Shown piece by piece: positions 61,701-64,000 of a stretch of DNA of 64,000 bases. Location of the stretch: assembly GCA_022559845.1 (NCBI GenBank), contig CM040128.1, forward strand, positions 180,402,691-180,466,690, in the 5' to 3' direction. The position numbers and the translations under genes are program-made. The notes under the pieces are model-generated. The model ran no database searches. It was given only the letters and a program-made list of their open reading frames with translations, and was not told the DNA's origin. How positions within the stretch are numbered: position 1 is the stretch's first letter; the number at the start of each line of letters is the position of its first letter. Source of the stretch: Amorphophallus konjac. Its lineage: Eukaryota > Streptophyta > Magnoliopsida > Alismatales > Araceae.

Positions 61701-63029
61701 CGTCGGGATAGCTTCTATGAGGTTTGTTTCATTCTTCTGGCTTCTTTTATTCTTTCTTTCAACTGCAAGCTAATTCGTTGATTGGTTTGTTCACTCAATT
61801 GGTGAATTAAGTTTGTGGAGAGGAAGTTTAAGTGTTTGATCATTTGTGAAGGTGAATTGGCATGATAATCTGAATGTTTTATTAGAAGTGTTTGTTGTGC
61901 AGGGTAGTTTAGTTTGTGTTTGATTTCAGGAGGGGGCTTTCTGAGTGGGGTTGATTTAGTCTGAAGAAGCTTCATTTATTCGTTCTTATGTGTTCTTGTT
62001 CTTTGTTCCTCTTGTTCTTGGCCCTGGCAAAAATCGGGCAGCACTTCCCCTAGACTGAAGCTTGCCAGAGAAAAATGGAGGAACACCAAATGGATTGCTC
62101 CGGGGTGAACCTCAAAATGCAGACCTCACGGCTGTCCGATAACCCAGATGTAAGTGTGGGAAAAGCTCGAGGACTAGCCTTCGAGAGCTCCCACAGCTCA
62201 CGGGTGATAATTTCTCAAGGCGGGACAAATGTATGCCACAGGAGGGCTATAAATGCTCATCCATCTGTGGGTTCCTTAGAAGGTCAAGCCACGGAGAGGC
62301 AGACTTCTAAAGGCCCTTGGATGAGAAGAAAACCGAGAGAAAGAGGGAGAGATCAAAGCGATAGAACACCACTCATGCCCACAAAAAGGTATTCTTTTTA
62401 CTCATCCCCAAGAAAAAGGGGGAAAAGAAATACAGGAGGGGAGATTTACCCCAAAGCAAGGGAAACACATCCGAGAAAGAGGAAAGAAATATATCGGTGG
62501 GGGAGGGGGAACGGGGCACAAGCTCCGTCCCCCTCCGAGCTCACCTCTCTTCTCTCACGCTCAATCTCTCTTTTTCTTCACCTAGCAGGCGCAGGGACGG
62601 GGCTTCTTCTCTCTTTTTCTTTATCTCTTTTTTAGCTGGTTCTCTCCCGAGAGCTCTCTTCTCCTAATGGCCAGCCGAGGGGGAGTCCAGAGAGCTTTTA
62701 TGGAGCAGGCAGAGTATATATGGATCGGACAGTGGGGGAGAAAATTCCCGCCACCTCTACCTTGTTCGCAGCAACGTTGTTGTTGTGTTGGATGCTGCTG
62801 ATTCGCGCCGTACACTGGCGCTCGTTCGAGGATGGGATGTTCGTAGGTCTGCCGGGAGATCTGCTGCCGCTTCTCCACCGTGGATGCATGCCTTCATCAT
62901 TGATGTCGATGCACTGTCGAACGGAGATGGAGACAGAGCTTCAAGCATTAAATGTCATGCCCTTTTGCGTCTACGCCCGAAGCTGATGGGAGAACAGAGT
63001 ACCGGAGCTCAGACGGGATAGCTTTTGAG

Positions 63030-63175
63030 TTAAACCGGTGCGATGTTGTGCGCACCGGATTAACAACACACAAAGAGGCGCGCCGGTTTGCAGCCAAGAT
63101 GGGGCGCGCCGGTTTAATGGCCACAGGAGGGGCGCGCCGGTTTAAGTGCAGGCCATGCCGGTTTAGACTTCATCT
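63030..63175. repeat. GGCGCGCCGGTTTAA motif cluster 2
   Basis: Five copies or variants, including an inverted one (TTAAACCGGTGCG at about 63031) facing GCGCACCGGATTAAC, then direct copies near 63077, 63099 and 63130. Confidence 0.82.
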
Positions 63176-63690
63176 CGGAGTCGCAGCTATTCGGACGGAT
63201 GCTTGTCCTCTCGTGTTGCTTTAGTTGTAATGCACCGCCTCCATGGTGTTTAGTTCAGGGCCTCTGAATCCTGATTCGAAACTTTGAGTGATTTTCGGTG
63301 CATGCCGAACATGTGTTTGAATTCCTGAGTTTCTTTTGATTCGGCCTTCGGCACCACCGACTAGGGAACCAGGGCTGTCTCTTCTGCCTAAGGGGCTTCT
63401 TTGTTGGGTGGCGGATCACCGGGTATATATGTTCGTCCTGCTTGGAGGAGGTATGGGGTTTGTTCGGCCTTTCCGTCTTCGACTTGCTCTCGGGGTGTCA
63501 AGACGTCTGTACCGCAGGAATGTTCCTTTTCTTCTCTTCTTTTTTGACGTCCACATAACCCCTCTAGTGATCACTCTCTTTAGAGCATCACATGCTCCTT
63601 TGATCCTTTTTTCTTCTTTATTTCCCACATATCTTTAATGCATTAGATTTCTTTCTTCTTAAAATGTCTATGTGACACGTTCACAAGGTG

Positions 63691-64000
63691 TATATCCCTT
63701 AGTTCTGACCATTCTTCGACTGAGGTAATAGAGGGCTTGGTCCTTCCCTTCTTCATTGTTCTGGGCTAGCATTGCCCCCAGGGAGTTATATGTGGCTGCT
63801 ATGTACAAAACCAGCAGCTGTCCTTTCACCGGTGCGCCCAGTACCGGAGGAGTCTTCAGATGGTCTTTGAGCTTGTCAAAGGTTGCCTAACAATCTTTGT
63901 CCCAGTAAAAGGGAACATCTTTCATCATTAGCTTGTGAAAGGGTTGGCATCACCCTGACAAGTTGGATATAAACCGTCGGATGTATGCCAGGCGGCCTTG
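63691..64000 (-). pseudogene. T1 reverse transcriptase/RNase H junction, continuation of T1
   Basis: On the minus strand from 64000: GRLAYIRRFISNLSG, KDVPFYWDKDC, ATFDKLKDHLKTPPVLGAPV, LVLYIAATYNSLGAMLAQNN and ALYYLSRRMVRT. Two stops (after NLSG and after KDC) break it. It is the RT thumb and start of RNase H of a Tat element and runs directly into 16461 once element G and one AGGTG are removed. This shows the window edges belong to the same old element. Confidence 0.88.

Larger units (their letters stand above)
59879..63555. mobile_element. Probable solo LTR (3677 bp) inserted in the 3' LTR of G
   Basis: Flanked by TAACC (59874-59878 and 63556-63560). Ends TATGGATGC and GACGTCCACA, which are imperfect inverted repeats; the first TG appears to have mutated to TA. 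There is no coding frame with recognisable domains, no internal LTR pair, primer site or polypurine tract, so a solo LTR of a long-LTR family is the simplest reading; a non-autonomous element is possible. Contents: three ~140-bp units, 12-C and 18-G runs, and a family of GGCGCGCC-based motifs. Confidence 0.68.
16462..63685 (+). mobile_element. G: giant Tat/Ogre-like Ty3/Gypsy element with captured antisense genes and nested insertions
   Basis: Flanked by the 5-bp duplication AGGTG (16457-16461 and 63686-63690). 5' LTR 16462-17835 (1374 bp); 3' LTR 58628-63685 (5058 bp, or 1376 bp after removing its 3677-bp insertion and one TAACC copy). LTRs begin TGTAGACA and end ACGTTCACA. Internal order: leader, gag, protease with G-patch, RT, RNase H, second RNase H, integrase, then a 3' region with two antisense PMD-like genes. 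Removing the Cassandra TRIM, the Tekay array and the LTR insertion (26,620 bp) leaves about 20.6 kb, the size class of Ogre-like elements. Confidence 0.93.
58628..63685 (+). repeat. G 3' LTR, split by an insertion
   Basis: 58628-59878 and 63556-63685 together equal the 5' LTR (1376 versus 1374 bp). TATAAATA at 59198-59205. The hairpins are better preserved here than in the 5' LTR (for example GCGCCCGGAGGCAGGGCGT near 58761; GACGCC/GGCGTC near 58921-58942). Confidence 0.9.

Noticed and set aside
62075..62635. 186-codon plus-strand frame in the 3.7-kb insertion
   Set aside because: No recognisable domain, basic low-complexity text, no conserved start context and no second copy for comparison; chance frame is likely.

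Overview
The window is nuclear DNA of a flowering plant, almost certainly repeat-rich heterochromatin. The evidence is a stack of plant LTR retrotransposons: Ty3/Gypsy of the Tekay and Tat lineages, a Ty1/Copia element of the SIRE type, and a Cassandra TRIM with a 5S rRNA-like segment in its LTRs. Several primer binding sites match plant initiator tRNA-Met. I see no host gene outside a transposon and no unique DNA. The species cannot be named from the sequence.

Nesting, oldest to youngest. (1) T1 is a decayed minus-strand Tat-type element. Its tandem-repeat-rich 3' region and integrase/RNase H lie at 11920-16461, and its reverse transcriptase continues at 63691-64000. (2) A SIRE-like Copia element, minus strand (8443-11919), sits in T1's 3' repeats; only its 5' LTR and a broken gag are in the window. 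(3) E1, a minus-strand Tekay element (1-8442, left LTR cut by the window edge), is inserted in the SIRE gag. (4) G, a plus-strand Tat/Ogre-like element (16462-63685), is inserted in T1's RT/RNase H with target duplication AGGTG. G spans 47 kb, of which about 20.6 kb is its own sequence. (5) G itself received a Cassandra TRIM in its leader (17976-18857, duplication ACGTG), a 22-kb Tekay array (34373-56433, duplication GTTCC) and a 3.7-kb probable solo LTR inside its 3' LTR (59879-63555, duplication TAACC).

G carries gag, protease with a G-patch, RT, RNase H, a second RNase H and integrase in one plus-strand frame (19886-27883, then a one-base shift to 28092), broken by many stops. Downstream it carries two antisense, intron-containing genes that resemble plant mobile domain (PMD, aminotransferase-like) genes. 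Gene B is split by the Tekay array, and its frame closes exactly when the array and one duplication copy are removed.

The Tekay array is a recombinant mosaic of two internal regions, LTRs A, B, C and D, and two extra tandem copies of the LTR 3' end. The copy at 39419-43771 is nearly intact, with one stop; the one at 49013-53366 has a frameshift, a stop and a lost integrase catalytic Glu.

The most unusual signal is a dispersed family of short CpG-stem hairpins (for example RACGCC-loop-GGCGTY). They recur every few tens of bases in Tekay LTRs and also in the LTR, leader, captured-gene intron and 3' region of the unrelated Tat element G. A second sequence module of about 105 bp is also shared by the Tekay LTR and G's leader. 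The Tekay LTRs further look as if they encode a leader with three introns, the hairpins lying in the third.
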